The notes: generated from the letters alone by a model not told the origin. DNA of 64,000 bases from Burkholderiaceae bacterium (GCA_004298905.1 SCTK01000015.1:1-64000); one strand, 5' to 3'. Shown: positions 28,798 through 38,324, counted from the stretch's first letter. Program-made: numbers and translations.

Positions 28798-29530
28798 TGA
28801 GCCGCTGCAAATACGACTTGGTGAAGATACGATCCGGCAGATCGCGCATCTGCATGTTGGAGTAATCGAGCACTGACTGCTCGCCTTTTTTCACGGCATC
28901 CTTGAGCACGATCCGCGTCGGCCGTATACGGCCCTGCATCTGTTGATAGTTTTCATACCAGGCTGTTTTGAGCAACCGATCCGAGAGCGAATAAAACTCA
29001 GCCTTGTACGGATAATTGCTGGCCTTGCGTACCCACAACACGACCTTGGAATAAGTCACCGAGCGATCCGATGCCGTCAGTTCCAGTACATTGCATTCCT
29101 GATTGTCGACCGTTTCGGCGCGCAACCATTTGGCCTCATAGTCGCCACTGAAATTGGCGCGTGCGATATCGCCATTGGCCACCTGCCCGGTCAAGCGCTG
29201 CGAAAACGACAAGCGAATCGGTTGCGACACATCGGGTAGATACATCCACAGATCACGCCCACGCATCAACAAGCTTTGCCCGCGTTCGGCCGCCGGCTCG
29301 GTGACCTGCACAATTGATTTTTCATTACCCTGCGACAGGACATGATAGGTGCGGGCTTCCTGATCTTCTCCCGGACTGCTGCTGGTCACGTGAATATCGA
29401 CTTCAAACCCGCCTTTAGGAAAGCGCACCTCATCCGCTGCTTCCACCATTTTTTGTGCCGAGACTTCCTCTGCGGCATGGGCCGAGGCAAAAACAATGCC
29501 GCATACTGCAATCAACATCGGCAAGCGCAT
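28793..29530 (-). CDS. LolA-like outer-membrane lipoprotein-sorting protein
   Basis: 245 residues from the ATG at 29530, which gives a normal signal peptide (MRLPMLIAVCGIVFASAHA-A); a longer start at 29596 is possible. The mature part has the LolA-like half-barrel pattern (GGFEVDIHVTSS, RDLWMYLPDVSQPIRLSF, WVRKASNYPYKAEFYS). Family members carry lipoproteins or lipids through the periplasm. With an ATPase, two LolC/E-like permeases and an outer-membrane barrel in the same locus, it completes a Lol-type route, probably for the lipid made by the FeeM-like enzymes. Divergent from the first FeeM gene. Confidence 0.8.
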   Translation of the reverse strand: MRLPMLIAVCGIVFASAHAAEEVSAQKMVEAADEVRFPKGGFEVDIHVTSSSPGEDQEARTYHVLSQGNEKSIVQVTEPAAERGQSLLMRGRDLWMYLPDVSQPIRLSFSQRLTGQVANGDIARANFSGDYEAKWLRAETVDNQECNVLELTASDRSVTYSKVVLWVRKASNYPYKAEFYSLSDRLLKTAWYENYQQMQGRIRPTRIVLKDAVKKGEQSVLDYSNMQMRDLPDRIFTKSYLQRLN

Positions 29531-29739
29531 GAAAACGCTGCCCACTGTGGGGGCCAGCGCATTAAAAGCGACACCAGGAATAACAGGGAGATTCATTACT
29601 CGTTTCATTACAGGGCATAATGTGCAGGTTATCGGGAACTTACAGTCTATCCTTAATCCAAATCGAAAGGCTGTGCTCAACGCACTAGGTGCCATGTTAG
29701 GCATTCCCGTGTCCCCTTTTCTCGCTGCATTCTGAACCC

Positions 29740-30678
29740 ATGAAGTCATCGAATCCGATTCGTCACGGTGTCAAACGACTTTTCCGTCCTCTGCGCAAAG
29801 TCTGGGGCCGGTTACTTGGACGCAGAATGTATCACCCCGATTTTCATGCGCCTGCGAAAATCCGTAAAGTTTCTCTGACGCTGTTTCAGGAGGGCGAACT
29901 CAACCCCAAAACTCAGCAAACCATTTTCCGCGACGATCAACCACGCTTTCGCACCTTGTCGGTCGGCAATAGCGAAGAGATCAAGAACGTACTGCAGGCA
30001 GGCAACGGTTTTCGGGTCCGCATTGCACGCCGCACCGGCACGCCGCGTCAGGCCAGTCAGTTGCTGGAGAAACGTTTTGGCAGTCGCGGTTACAGCATGC
30101 CTGCGCAATGGGACGATCCCTCCGTCTTCACATTCATGGAATATCAGGATGGTGAACTGGTCGGCACGGTCGGCGTTCGACTCGATTCACCCACCGGACT
30201 AGCCGCTGACAAAACCCATCCCGAGATCATGCGCACACTTCGCGCACATAAATTGCGCCTGTGTGAATATACCCGGCTGGCCGTTGAAGACAGCGCCGAT
30301 TCAATTACCGCACTGGGCACGCTGTTTCATTCAGCCTATCTGTGGGCCGGTGTCGTACACGACTTCAATTACTGCGTGATTGAAGTGAACCCCCGCCACG
30401 CAACGTTCTATCAACGCTTGTTGAAGTTCAAGGCACTGGGCCAGCCGGTGCATAACAGATCTGTGAATGCGCCGGCGGTCTTGCTGGGGATTTCCTTCAC
30501 CGACATCGAAGCCAGCCTGCGCAAACGGCATGCTTCGTCAACGCAGTCAGGCAGTGCCTTCAGTTATGGTTTCTCGGAGGCAGAAGCCGCGACCATCGTG
30601 TTCGAACTAGAGCAGGTCAAGATCGAGCACACCAGCCGAAAATCCGCCGACAGTGACAGTAAGTCATCCATCGGCTAG
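29740..30678 (+). CDS. FeeM-like N-acyl amino acid synthase, copy 1
   Basis: 312 residues. After a basic N-terminus come TIFRDDQPRFRTLS, GFRVRIARRTGTPRQAS and a GNAT-like core with FTFMEYQDGELVGTVGVRLDS, CEYTRLAVED, YLWAGVVHDF and CVIEVNPRHATFYQRLLKF. These match the FeeM/PEP-CTERM-associated acyltransferase family, which joins an acyl chain from an acyl carrier protein to the amino group of an amino acid. A paralogue with the same blocks is at 35301-36245 and an ACP at 33445, so substrate supply is local. The amino acid used cannot be read from sequence. Confidence 0.8.
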   Translation: MKSSNPIRHGVKRLFRPLRKVWGRLLGRRMYHPDFHAPAKIRKVSLTLFQEGELNPKTQQTIFRDDQPRFRTLSVGNSEEIKNVLQAGNGFRVRIARRTGTPRQASQLLEKRFGSRGYSMPAQWDDPSVFTFMEYQDGELVGTVGVRLDSPTGLAADKTHPEIMRTLRAHKLRLCEYTRLAVEDSADSITALGTLFHSAYLWAGVVHDFNYCVIEVNPRHATFYQRLLKFKALGQPVHNRSVNAPAVLLGISFTDIEASLRKRHASSTQSGSAFSYGFSEAEAATIVFELEQVKIEHTSRKSADSDSKSSIG

Positions 30679-30701
30679 AAATCCCGACGCAGTGGTGCCG
30701 C

Positions 30702-31922
30702 TCAGATATTCTGCCGCAAGGCGTCGACAATCGGTTTTTTACTCACCTTAAGCGCAGGCCAGACACACGCTACAACAGTAGCGCAGACGCCAATGAGGAA
30801 CGCCGAACCGAGAATCCCGGGCGTAACACGAATCGCGGCGGTATACCCCTGACTCATGTTCGGTGGAGGTGGCATGTCGATGCCAATCCAGGAAATCAGC
30901 ACCGCCAGTGCCAAGCCGAGCACGACACCGATCAAGGCGCCTGTAGCACCAAGCAAACAGTTTTCCAGCATCACCAGACGGCTGATATAGTGGCTGCGAT
31001 TGCCGAGTGCGCGCATCGTGCCAAACTCACCGGTGCGTTCAAAAATACTCATGTTGACCGCATTCGCAACTGACAACATAACCATCACCAGAATCACGAT
31101 TTGCAATACGGCAAATTGATGGTCGTACATATTGACGGTCTTGGTATAAAAATCATTGAGTTGAATCCAGGTTGAAATTTCCATGGGTTGCGCGCCGTTG
31201 CCTGCCAATAGCGCGCGCGTTGCAACAACTGCGCTATCGGTCTGTTCTCGTTGCTGCAACAACACCACCAGCCGCGTCGCCCCGGCCACGGTCAGCACTT
31301 CCTGCGCAGCGGGGAGCGGGATGCGCACGATCCGGTCATCATAATCCTTGGCTGCTGACACGAACACGCCACGCACCGTCAATTCGATTGTATTCAGTGC
31401 CCCCTCCGGCGTATTGGTGACCAGAGTGACCGGGTCGCCGGATTTAAGCTTCAAACGATCAGCCACACCCTTGCCAAGCAGTACCCCGTGCGGGTCGCCC
31501 ACGGGCAGCTGGGTTCCTGCGACCATGCGCACATAGCTGCCGAGACGGTTTTCACGCTCCGGTTCGATGCCTTCGACACGCACCGATAGATCAGTCTCAC
31601 CATTGTTCAACAGTCCGGAAAAATCCAGCCGCGCCATCACATCAACGACATCCGGCACCTGACGTACCCGCGCGGCCAGCAACTCTGGATTTTTGATCAG
31701 ATATTTTTCCGGCGACTGTGAGCCAAGATGGAAGTAGCCATCGCGCGCGATTTGAAAATGCCCCGTCTGCGAATGAATCAGCGCTTCGGCCAATTGGTGA
31801 TAGACATCGCGGATAAATCCGCCGGTAAGAATCAAACCCGCCACGCCGAAGGCGATTGCCGCCAGCGTCATGCCTGACCGCACCCACTGCCGCGACAGAT
31901 TTCGAAATGCCAGAAACAGCAT
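30702..31922 (-). CDS. FtsX-type ABC permease B (LolC/E-MacB-like)
   Basis: 406 residues from the ATG at 31922, which shares its A with the upstream stop (TGATG). One N-terminal helix (GMTLAAIAFGVAGLILTGGF), a periplasmic MacB-like domain of about 240 residues, then three helices with FtsX features (FERTGEFGTMRALGNR; SVANAVNMSIF). This is the layout of LolC and LolE, which extract lipoproteins from the inner membrane with LolD. Partner of the permease upstream and presumably of the ATPase at 26611. Confidence 0.88.
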   Translation of the reverse strand: MLFLAFRNLSRQWVRSGMTLAAIAFGVAGLILTGGFIRDVYHQLAEALIHSQTGHFQIARDGYFHLGSQSPEKYLIKNPELLAARVRQVPDVVDVMARLDFSGLLNNGETDLSVRVEGIEPERENRLGSYVRMVAGTQLPVGDPHGVLLGKGVADRLKLKSGDPVTLVTNTPEGALNTIELTVRGVFVSAAKDYDDRIVRIPLPAAQEVLTVAGATRLVVLLQQREQTDSAVVATRALLAGNGAQPMEISTWIQLNDFYTKTVNMYDHQFAVLQIVILVMVMLSVANAVNMSIFERTGEFGTMRALGNRSHYISRLVMLENCLLGATGALIGVVLGLALAVLISWIGIDMPPPPNMSQGYTAAIRVTPGILGSAFLIGVCATVVACVWPALKVSKKPIVDALRQNI

Positions 31923-33130
31923 CAGCGTGCCTTTCTCAATGCATCGACGATATCCAGCCGCGATGCACGCCAGGCCGGATAAAAGGATGCCGCCAACGTT
32001 GCCAGCCAGGCGATCGCCAATGCGTCGAACATGATTTTCCAATCGACACGAATCGCGCCGACAAAACCACGCGTCATCCCGGGGGGCGGCGGCATCGGAA
32101 TGCCAATTTTGGAAATGACCCAGGACAGCAGCAAGGCAAACAGGGCGCCAATCACTGCGCCCAGCAACCCCATCGTGCAACCCTCCAGCACAAACTGCCG
32201 CTGGATACGGCGGCGATTGGCGCCTAGCGCCATCGAGGTACCGATCTCGGTCGTGCGCTCCATGATGCCAATGCTCAAGGTATTGGAAATCGCCAGCACG
32301 ATGATGGCGGCAATGATGGCGCGAATCACGTTCACCTGTTTGCTGAACAACGTGACAGTCTTATTGTAGAAATCAGCCTGATCGGTCCAGGGCGAGAGTG
32401 CAAATTGATCCGCAGGCAGCAGGCCACGCCAGCGTCCCAGAAACTCCGTTGTCTGGTGCGTCTCTTTCAACATCACCAGCCAGCTTTGCGCACCATGGAC
32501 ACGCAACAATTTTTGCGCCGTCTCGATCGGGATACGCAAACTGACATCGTCGTAATTCTTGTTCGCCGTGTAGAAAATTCCTTGCACAGGCAACTCGACC
32601 GCATTCAAGCCGCCGCTACGCGTATTTGACAACAGTGCCAATTTCTCGCCGACCGAAACGCCCAACTGTCGCGCCAGCCCTTCACCAACAATGATGCCGG
32701 GTGCCTCCCCCGGCCCCAAGCCATGTCCCTTGTACACCACCAGCGCGGTCGAACCTTGCAACTCTGCCCCCGGATCGACCCCCTCGCCAAGGAAGGCGAT
32801 CGTGGTATCGCCCACACTCGCCATGCCGGTAAAACTCAACCGCGGCACAACAGCACGCACCTCACTATCCTGCTTCAGTTTCTCAAGCCAAGATGAATCT
32901 GGCGACAGCAGAAATTTTCCCACAGGAACCTGACCATATTCCAGATAGCCCGGCTTGACCACCCGCACATGCCCGTACTGACTTTCAATATAGGCTTCGC
33001 GCATGGCCCAGAAAACCCACTCGATGAAGCCCGAAGCCACTACCATGGCACTGATACCAAATACGATCACAGCGACCGAGACTGCCGAATTTCGCCGGTA
33101 ACGCAAAACATTGCGCAAGGCGATCCACAT
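31922..33130 (-). CDS. FtsX-type ABC permease A (LolC/E-MacB-like)
   Basis: About 402 residues from the ATG at 33130 (MWIALRNVLRYRRN), which aligns with the start of its partner; an ATG at 33187 is an alternative and neither has a clear ribosome-binding site. Helix one is VAVIVFGISAMVVASGFI, then a periplasmic domain, then three helices with MERTTEIGTSMALGANRRR. The paired, slightly different permeases resemble LolC plus LolE rather than a MacB homodimer. Coupled to the downstream permease through TGATG; divergent from the ACP gene. Confidence 0.88.
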   Translation of the reverse strand: MWIALRNVLRYRRNSAVSVAVIVFGISAMVVASGFIEWVFWAMREAYIESQYGHVRVVKPGYLEYGQVPVGKFLLSPDSSWLEKLKQDSEVRAVVPRLSFTGMASVGDTTIAFLGEGVDPGAELQGSTALVVYKGHGLGPGEAPGIIVGEGLARQLGVSVGEKLALLSNTRSGGLNAVELPVQGIFYTANKNYDDVSLRIPIETAQKLLRVHGAQSWLVMLKETHQTTEFLGRWRGLLPADQFALSPWTDQADFYNKTVTLFSKQVNVIRAIIAAIIVLAISNTLSIGIMERTTEIGTSMALGANRRRIQRQFVLEGCTMGLLGAVIGALFALLLSWVISKIGIPMPPPPGMTRGFVGAIRVDWKIMFDALAIAWLATLAASFYPAWRASRLDIVDALRKAR

Positions 33131-33444
33131 CTCGGTGCGAGATGGCAGCGCGTGGGAACATAACGAAAGGCCAGAAAAAAGTTTCATCAAAATGGCAAGC
33201 AATTGACGCGACGATGCTGCAAATAGTACTCGATCCGTAGCCAGGCAAGTCCAGAATAAGGCTGGCTTTCCCGAGCGCACTACTTACCGAAAGCCAGGTG
33301 ACTTATTAAACAAAGAACACTTTGACATACAGGATTCCGGCGGATCCGTAAGATTGCCGGTCACTTCATCTATACTACTCAATCGAGCATACTTGCCTAA
33401 AGTGGATAGAGTAATCAGCCCGTCCCCTATTGACGAGGGAAACC

Positions 33445-33690
33445 ATGAGCACTTTTGAGAAAATACAGGATCTGCTGGTCAAGAAATTTGGCCTGGATCC
33501 GTCTGATATTCATGCTGATTCAACCCTCGAATCGCTGGGCCTGGACTCCTTGAACGTGATTGAGTTGTTGTTTGACCTCGAAGACGAATTTGGTATCACG
33601 ATTCCAGACGATGCCAACAATCGGGTGAGGCCCACTTCTGTCGGTGAAGTTGTGACCCTGCTGGACAATCTGCTGTCCAGAGAAAACTGA
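33445..33690 (+). CDS. Acyl carrier protein
   Basis: 81 residues from the ATG at 33445 with GAGGGA upstream. The phosphopantetheine site is Ser35 in LGLDSLNVIELLF, within the usual acidic four-helix ACP sequence. It is separate from the general fatty-acid cluster and sits 51 bases before a ketosynthase and between two FeeM-like synthases, so it is likely the dedicated carrier that presents acyl chains to them, as FeeL does for FeeM. Confidence 0.93.
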   Translation: MSTFEKIQDLLVKKFGLDPSDIHADSTLESLGLDSLNVIELLFDLEDEFGITIPDDANNRVRPTSVGEVVTLLDNLLSREN

Positions 33691-33741
33691 CCCAGGAAAT
33701 CTTCTCATTCCGTTTCCATCACACCAACTACGGGAGCACGA

Positions 33742-34971
33742 GTGCGGCGTGTTGTCATTACCGGATTGGGAGTCATTTCTCCCATTGGAAATTCTAAAGC
33801 CGATTTTCTGGAAGCCCTGCGTACGGCACGTTCCGGTATCAAGGTGCGCACACCGGATTACCCCGATTTGAAAACCCGCATTGCCGGGTTCACCGATTTC
33901 AACCCCACCGATTTCCTCACCCGGCCTGAGCTCACGGGCATGGATCGCGTCAGCCAGTTCACCCTCGCTGCTGCCAAACAGGCGATGGCTGACGCCCAGA
34001 TTGCTTTTGAAGAAAACGAATGGCCCCGTGTCGGCGTGGCGCTCGGGACTGGTCTGGGTGGCGCCAATACTATCAACGAAACCTATGTCCAGCTGTTCAA
34101 GAAAGATCCCAACCGCGTGCACCCTCTCAGTGTGCTGATGACCATGAGCAACGCCCCGGCCGCGCATATCGCGCTCAAATACCAGGCGCAGGGGCCCAGC
34201 ATGACTTACACCTGCGCCTGCTCTTCCTCCAACATCGCTATCGGCGAAGCGGCGCGGCAAATTCGTCACGGCTATGCCGATGTGATGTTCACGGGCGGCA
34301 CCGAAGCCATGCTCAATTACGGCAGTCTGAAAGGGTGGGAAGCCATGCGCGTACTAGGGCTGGAAGACCCGGAGGATCCTTCGCGTTCCTGCAAACCATT
34401 TTCCAAAAATCGTACCGGCCTAGTGTTGGGCGAAGGAGCCGCGGTATTCATTCTGGAAAGCCTGGAACACGCACAGCGGCGCGGCGCGAAAATCTATGCC
34501 GAACTGGTCGGCTACGGTAGCACCAATGATCCCGGTCACATTACTCGCCCCTCGGTCGAGGGCCAGGCGCAAGCCATGCGTGCAGCACTGCAAGATGCCA
34601 TGCTAACGCCTGATGCAATCGACTATATCAACGCGCACGGCACCGCCACCGCAGTCAACGATGCCACCGAAACAGCGGCAATCAAACAGGTATTTGGAGA
34701 ACGTGCCTATCGCTTGCCGGTCAGCTCCACCAAATCCATGCATGGTCATCTGCTTGGTGCGGCGGGTGCAGTCGAAATGATGGCGTGCCTGCTGGCGCTG
34801 GAAGAACAAATGTTGCCGCCCACGGCGGGCGTCATTGAACCTGATCCCGAATGCGATCTCGACTACGTGGCTGGAGTAGCGCGCCGGGGTGTTGCAGTGC
34901 GTACCGTGATGTCCAACTCCTTTGCCTTTGGTGGCAGTAATGCGGTGTTGATTGTGCAGAAACGACCGTAG
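33742..34971 (+). CDS. Beta-ketoacyl-ACP synthase II (FabF-type)
   Basis: 409 residues from a GTG start with GGGAG 6 bases upstream. The triad is intact: Cys160 in TCACSSS, His at about 299 in NAHGTAT and His at about 336 in HGHLLGAAG. It condenses malonyl-ACP with an acyl chain. Following a dedicated ACP and preceding FeeM copy 2, it probably extends or shapes the acyl chain for N-acylation. Since fabF normally lies beside acpP and fabG elsewhere, this is an additional pathway-specific copy. Confidence 0.93.
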   Translation: MRRVVITGLGVISPIGNSKADFLEALRTARSGIKVRTPDYPDLKTRIAGFTDFNPTDFLTRPELTGMDRVSQFTLAAAKQAMADAQIAFEENEWPRVGVALGTGLGGANTINETYVQLFKKDPNRVHPLSVLMTMSNAPAAHIALKYQAQGPSMTYTCACSSSNIAIGEAARQIRHGYADVMFTGGTEAMLNYGSLKGWEAMRVLGLEDPEDPSRSCKPFSKNRTGLVLGEGAAVFILESLEHAQRRGAKIYAELVGYGSTNDPGHITRPSVEGQAQAMRAALQDAMLTPDAIDYINAHGTATAVNDATETAAIKQVFGERAYRLPVSSTKSMHGHLLGAAGAVEMMACLLALEEQMLPPTAGVIEPDPECDLDYVAGVARRGVAVRTVMSNSFAFGGSNAVLIVQKRP

Positions 34972-35300
34972 CGACCGAGGCAGATCCTGTATTTTCAGCG
35001 AGCGGGTAATTTAACTTACCGCCATTATTGCCCAGGCAATTCGACAAAGCGCTGTACTCAAGCTTGAAGATACCGCACAAACGAATCTCTAATCAACCCT
35101 TCCCTGCTCGATACTCAGCCCTAAAATATAGGCATGCCGGTCCGTTAACAGTCATTAACAGGAGGCTGTTTGGATCCCAAAGCGCCTCGTTAACGGCGCT
35201 TGAATTCACCGGCATTTATCAACATTGCACCCAAGCAACAGCTGCGGCTATATGCACACATATCCGCACCGGCACCACTACTACCGAACGGAGCCATCAC
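34972..35300. other. Intergenic region upstream of FeeM copy 2
   Basis: No gene. A hairpin GCGGGTAA-TTTAA-CTTACCGC lies just after the ketosynthase gene (about 35003-35023), and AAGCGCC / GGCGCTT arms at about 35180-35202 form another. A terminator for the ketosynthase transcript and a leader for the next gene are possible. Confidence 0.4.
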
Positions 35301-36245
35301 ATGCGTCTGTGCTCACCCGGTAAGTCCATCAAGCGCTTGCTTTGGCCCGTGGTCAAGACATGGGCGCTCATGCGCGGCCAAGACCCCCACGGCTATCAAC
35401 TTGGTTTCAGCGATACGTCGGACACTCAAAAAATCACCATCAACGCAAAGCCTGACGACGAGCATGCTCTGGAACAAGGTGACATTGAGGCAAAAACTGA
35501 ACAAACCATCTTCCGTGAGGAACAACCCCGTTTTCGTGCGCTTTCTTCGGGCGAACGTGAAGCCATCAAGCGTGTGCTGGAATCAGGCCACGGTTTCAAG
35601 GTGCGCATCGCCAGTAAGCCTGGCACACCCAGGCGGGCCAGCGGTTTGGTGCAAAAACGCTATGGCGGACGTGGCTACCAAACACCCGAGGAATGGGAAG
35701 AACCGCAGTTGTTTACCTTCCTTGCCTATCATGACGGCGAGTTAATCGGAACAGTGGGTGTGCGTCTGGATTCTGAGAATAGACTCGCAGCGGACAAGCT
35801 ATATCAAGTGGAGCTGAACGCGCTAAGGGAGGCCGGACACAAACTGTGCGAATACACCCGCCTGGCTGTTGAAACAACCGCCGATTCGAAAGCTGCGCTG
35901 GCAACCCTGTTTCACTCTGGATATCTGTGGGCAGGAATCATCCATGGCCACGATTATTGCGTCATCGAGGTACACCCGCGGCATATTGTGTTTTACCAAC
36001 GCATGCTTGGTTTCAAAAAACTCAGTGATACACGCCACAATACCAATGTCAACGCCCCTGGAATACTATTGGGCATTGAGTTCTCTGAAATAGCGCGCAA
36101 CCTGGCAAAACAGCAGAAGCGTCGTAGAGAAACTGACACCACTGGCGGTTTGTTCGACTATGGTTTTGCCGACAATGAAGCTTCCGCCATCCTCTATGAA
36201 CTTGAAAAGATCGAGGAAAATCGCGAGAAAAGTGATGCGCATTGA
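35301..36245 (+). CDS. FeeM-like N-acyl amino acid synthase, copy 2
   Basis: 314 residues from the ATG at 35301, supported by GGAG 8 bases upstream and by length agreement with copy 1; the frame is open 273 bases further upstream. It shares all blocks with copy 1: TIFREEQPRFRALS, GFKVRIASKPGTPRRAS, FLAYHDGELIGTVGVRLDS, CEYTRLAVET, then CVIEVHPRHIVFYQRMLGF. The N-terminal 60 residues differ most. Two synthases in one locus suggest sequential acylations or two amino acid substrates. Confidence 0.8.
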   Translation: MRLCSPGKSIKRLLWPVVKTWALMRGQDPHGYQLGFSDTSDTQKITINAKPDDEHALEQGDIEAKTEQTIFREEQPRFRALSSGEREAIKRVLESGHGFKVRIASKPGTPRRASGLVQKRYGGRGYQTPEEWEEPQLFTFLAYHDGELIGTVGVRLDSENRLAADKLYQVELNALREAGHKLCEYTRLAVETTADSKAALATLFHSGYLWAGIIHGHDYCVIEVHPRHIVFYQRMLGFKKLSDTRHNTNVNAPGILLGIEFSEIARNLAKQQKRRRETDTTGGLFDYGFADNEASAILYELEKIEENREKSDAH

Positions 36246-36275
36246 ATTTGGATTTTTCTCAATTGGCTACGCAAC

Positions 36276-36347
36276 CCCAGTGTTCATTACGAGACTGTAT
36301 CTTTCGTTAGAGTTATCGTAATCTGGGCACCCTCGAAGAACACTGGG
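36276..36347 (+). promoter_or_regulatory. Nested inverted repeats in the ThiF-gene leader
   Basis: CCCAGTGTTC (36276-36285) pairs with GAACACTGGG (36338-36347), and immediately inside ATTACGA (36286-36292) pairs with TCGTAAT (36316-36322). A 17-bp interrupted stem could form in the RNA 21 bases before the start codon. It may be a regulatory leader or a terminator-like element. Confidence 0.4.
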
Positions 36348-36368
36348 TCATTACACCCGCACAAACTC

Positions 36369-37259
36369 ATGAGCCATTTTTCCTACGATCAGGCCTTCTC
36401 CCGCAACATCGGCTGGGTCACAGAATCGGAGCAAGTCTGCTTGCGCAGCAAACGCATCGCTATCGGTGGACTGGGGGGCGTAGGCGGCTTTCACCTGACG
36501 ACGCTGGCAAGACTGGGTATCGGCAAATTTCATATTGCCGATTTCGACAGCTTCGACATCGTCAATTTCAATCGCCAGGCCGGCGCCACGATGACCAGTC
36601 TGGATAAGCCCAAGGCAACCGTATTGGCGACCATGGCGCGCGACATCAATCCGGAACTGGAACTTGAAGTATTTGATCAAGGTGTCATGGCAGACAATCT
36701 CGATGATTTCCTGCACGATGTCGATTTGTATGTTGATGGCCTCGATTTCTTCGCATTCACTGCACGCCAAATGGTATTTGCCGCCTGCGCACACAAGGGG
36801 ATTCCTGCGATCACTGTCGCTCCATTGGGCATGGGTGCGGCGCTGCTCAATTTTCTGCCGGGTGGCATGACGTTTGAAGAATATTTCCGCTGGCAAGGTT
36901 GTAATGAAGAACAAATGGCATTGCGCTTTTTGCTCGGCCTGTCTCCTGCCATGTTGCAGCGCCCCTATCTGGCTGAGCCAGCGGCAGTAGATTTCAAGGA
37001 AAAGCGCGGACCCTCGACCATCATGGCATGTCAGCTATGCGCAGGTATTGCAGCGACCGAAGCACTCAAAATACTGCTCAAACGAGGGCCGATCACCTAC
37101 GCCCCGCGAGGCATGCATTTTGATGCCTACCGCCAGCGGCTGGTCACCACTTGGCGTCCCTGGGGCAACCGTAATCCAATCCAGCGCCTTGCGCTGTCCA
37201 TTGCTGCATGGCAGCTTGCCCGCATGCGACGGGCTGCACCGCCACACAACGGCCAATGA
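36369..37259 (+). CDS. ThiF/MoeB/E1-like adenylyltransferase
   Basis: 296 residues. The Rossmann nucleotide loop GGLGGVGGF (33-41), then IADFDSFDIVNFNRQ with the Asp, Asn, Arg and Gln of E1-like ATP sites, a Lys in KPKA and a single CxxC (CQLC) where MoeB has two. E1-like enzymes activate a C-terminal carboxylate as an acyl-adenylate. Here no ubiquitin-like or ThiS partner is visible, and the gene stands next to N-acyl amino acid synthases, so it may activate the carboxyl group of an N-acyl amino acid. That role is inferred. It converges on the nitroreductase gene. Confidence 0.85.
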   Translation: MSHFSYDQAFSRNIGWVTESEQVCLRSKRIAIGGLGGVGGFHLTTLARLGIGKFHIADFDSFDIVNFNRQAGATMTSLDKPKATVLATMARDINPELELEVFDQGVMADNLDDFLHDVDLYVDGLDFFAFTARQMVFAACAHKGIPAITVAPLGMGAALLNFLPGGMTFEEYFRWQGCNEEQMALRFLLGLSPAMLQRPYLAEPAAVDFKEKRGPSTIMACQLCAGIAATEALKILLKRGPITYAPRGMHFDAYRQRLVTTWRPWGNRNPIQRLALSIAAWQLARMRRAAPPHNGQ

Positions 37260-37271
37260 ATCGCGGTGGCG

Positions 37272-38324
37272 TCAATCCGCAGTATCGTCCCGCATAACCG
37301 CATCCAGTGGGAGACGTTGTGAGCGCACAGGAACGGAGGCGGGATAACCGACACGCAACACCATATGCAGCATCTCGTCCGGCTGCAGCTGCAATAGTGT
37401 GTGTAGATCATTCTCCACAGCGGTGATTCTTGCCGCAAAACCGGTCGCTAGCGCACCTGCGTGCAACCGCTGAATCTGATCCGTCACAACGTAAAACGGA
37501 TGTACCGCAATTCCCTGCGCATTGCATTCCTGCCAGATGCGCGTCATCAACCGGCCCGCCTGAATCACATCCGGCGGCTGCCGATGACCGACGACGCAAA
37601 GCAACGCGGGGGCCGTCGCAATGGCCATGGCTTCCGAACGCGCCAACAGCTTGTACGCGCCCAGCCGGTTCAACATCGACAGGCGGCCCCAGTCCGAAAT
37701 AAAACGCAGAAAGATTTTTCCTCCCGGTGGCAACCCCAGGCAACGTACGTCCAGACCATTTCCACGCGCAGCCTCGGCTGGCGTAAAACGCAAACTATCG
37801 AACAGCCATTCATGCAAATCCCGGTTGCAGAAACGCGCTTCCGAGCAGATGCGTATCAGCTTCGACAGAGCTATCCTTTGTGATCGATCACGCAGCGCCA
37901 ACAAACGATTGCCGCCTTCGGAACAACGACCCATGGCTGTCAGCAGCGCGTCTGGAAGCGCTGTGGAACGGAATGCTCCGCGATTGGTATGACGCTGCTC
38001 AACCCGCGCCGGAACAGTAAAGTGATCAGGGAGATGATTCAGTGTGGCCGCCAGAAAGGGGTGGCAGTCGTTTATTTCAGCCGACCATTGCAAATCGACG
38101 CTGATGCCATTGGTAGCACAGGCGGCTACCAAGTTCTCCGCCAATGCGCCGGCAGCCAGCAAGGTGGCATGGCTGTCAGCCTTGAACACCTGAGGTACCG
38201 GAGCGTGCGGCGAATAAGAAATTTCAAGCGTACGGCCACGCCAGCGCATGGCCCAAGGTTGCGAATTGTCGGCGGACGGCGCCAACAGAGCTGCTCTGGC
38301 AATACTCGCTTGAGTACGCTCCAT
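37272..38324 (-). CDS. Acg-like nitroreductase family flavoprotein
   Basis: 350 residues. N-terminal ARAALLAPSADNSQPW contains the nitroreductase FMN-binding opening; two nitroreductase-like halves follow (EQRHTNRGAFR; VVGHRQPPDVIQAGRLMTRI; a C-terminal HMVLRVGYP). The arrangement resembles Acg/Rv3131-type proteins. Comparable nitroreductases are found next to or fused to ThiF-like enzymes in several bacteria, as here with the convergent gene. A flavin-dependent oxidation or reduction of the pathway intermediate is inferred. The start overlaps the upstream methyltransferase stop (TAATG). Confidence 0.8.
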   Translation of the reverse strand: MERTQASIARAALLAPSADNSQPWAMRWRGRTLEISYSPHAPVPQVFKADSHATLLAAGALAENLVAACATNGISVDLQWSAEINDCHPFLAATLNHLPDHFTVPARVEQRHTNRGAFRSTALPDALLTAMGRCSEGGNRLLALRDRSQRIALSKLIRICSEARFCNRDLHEWLFDSLRFTPAEAARGNGLDVRCLGLPPGGKIFLRFISDWGRLSMLNRLGAYKLLARSEAMAIATAPALLCVVGHRQPPDVIQAGRLMTRIWQECNAQGIAVHPFYVVTDQIQRLHAGALATGFAARITAVENDLHTLLQLQPDEMLHMVLRVGYPASVPVRSQRLPLDAVMRDDTAD

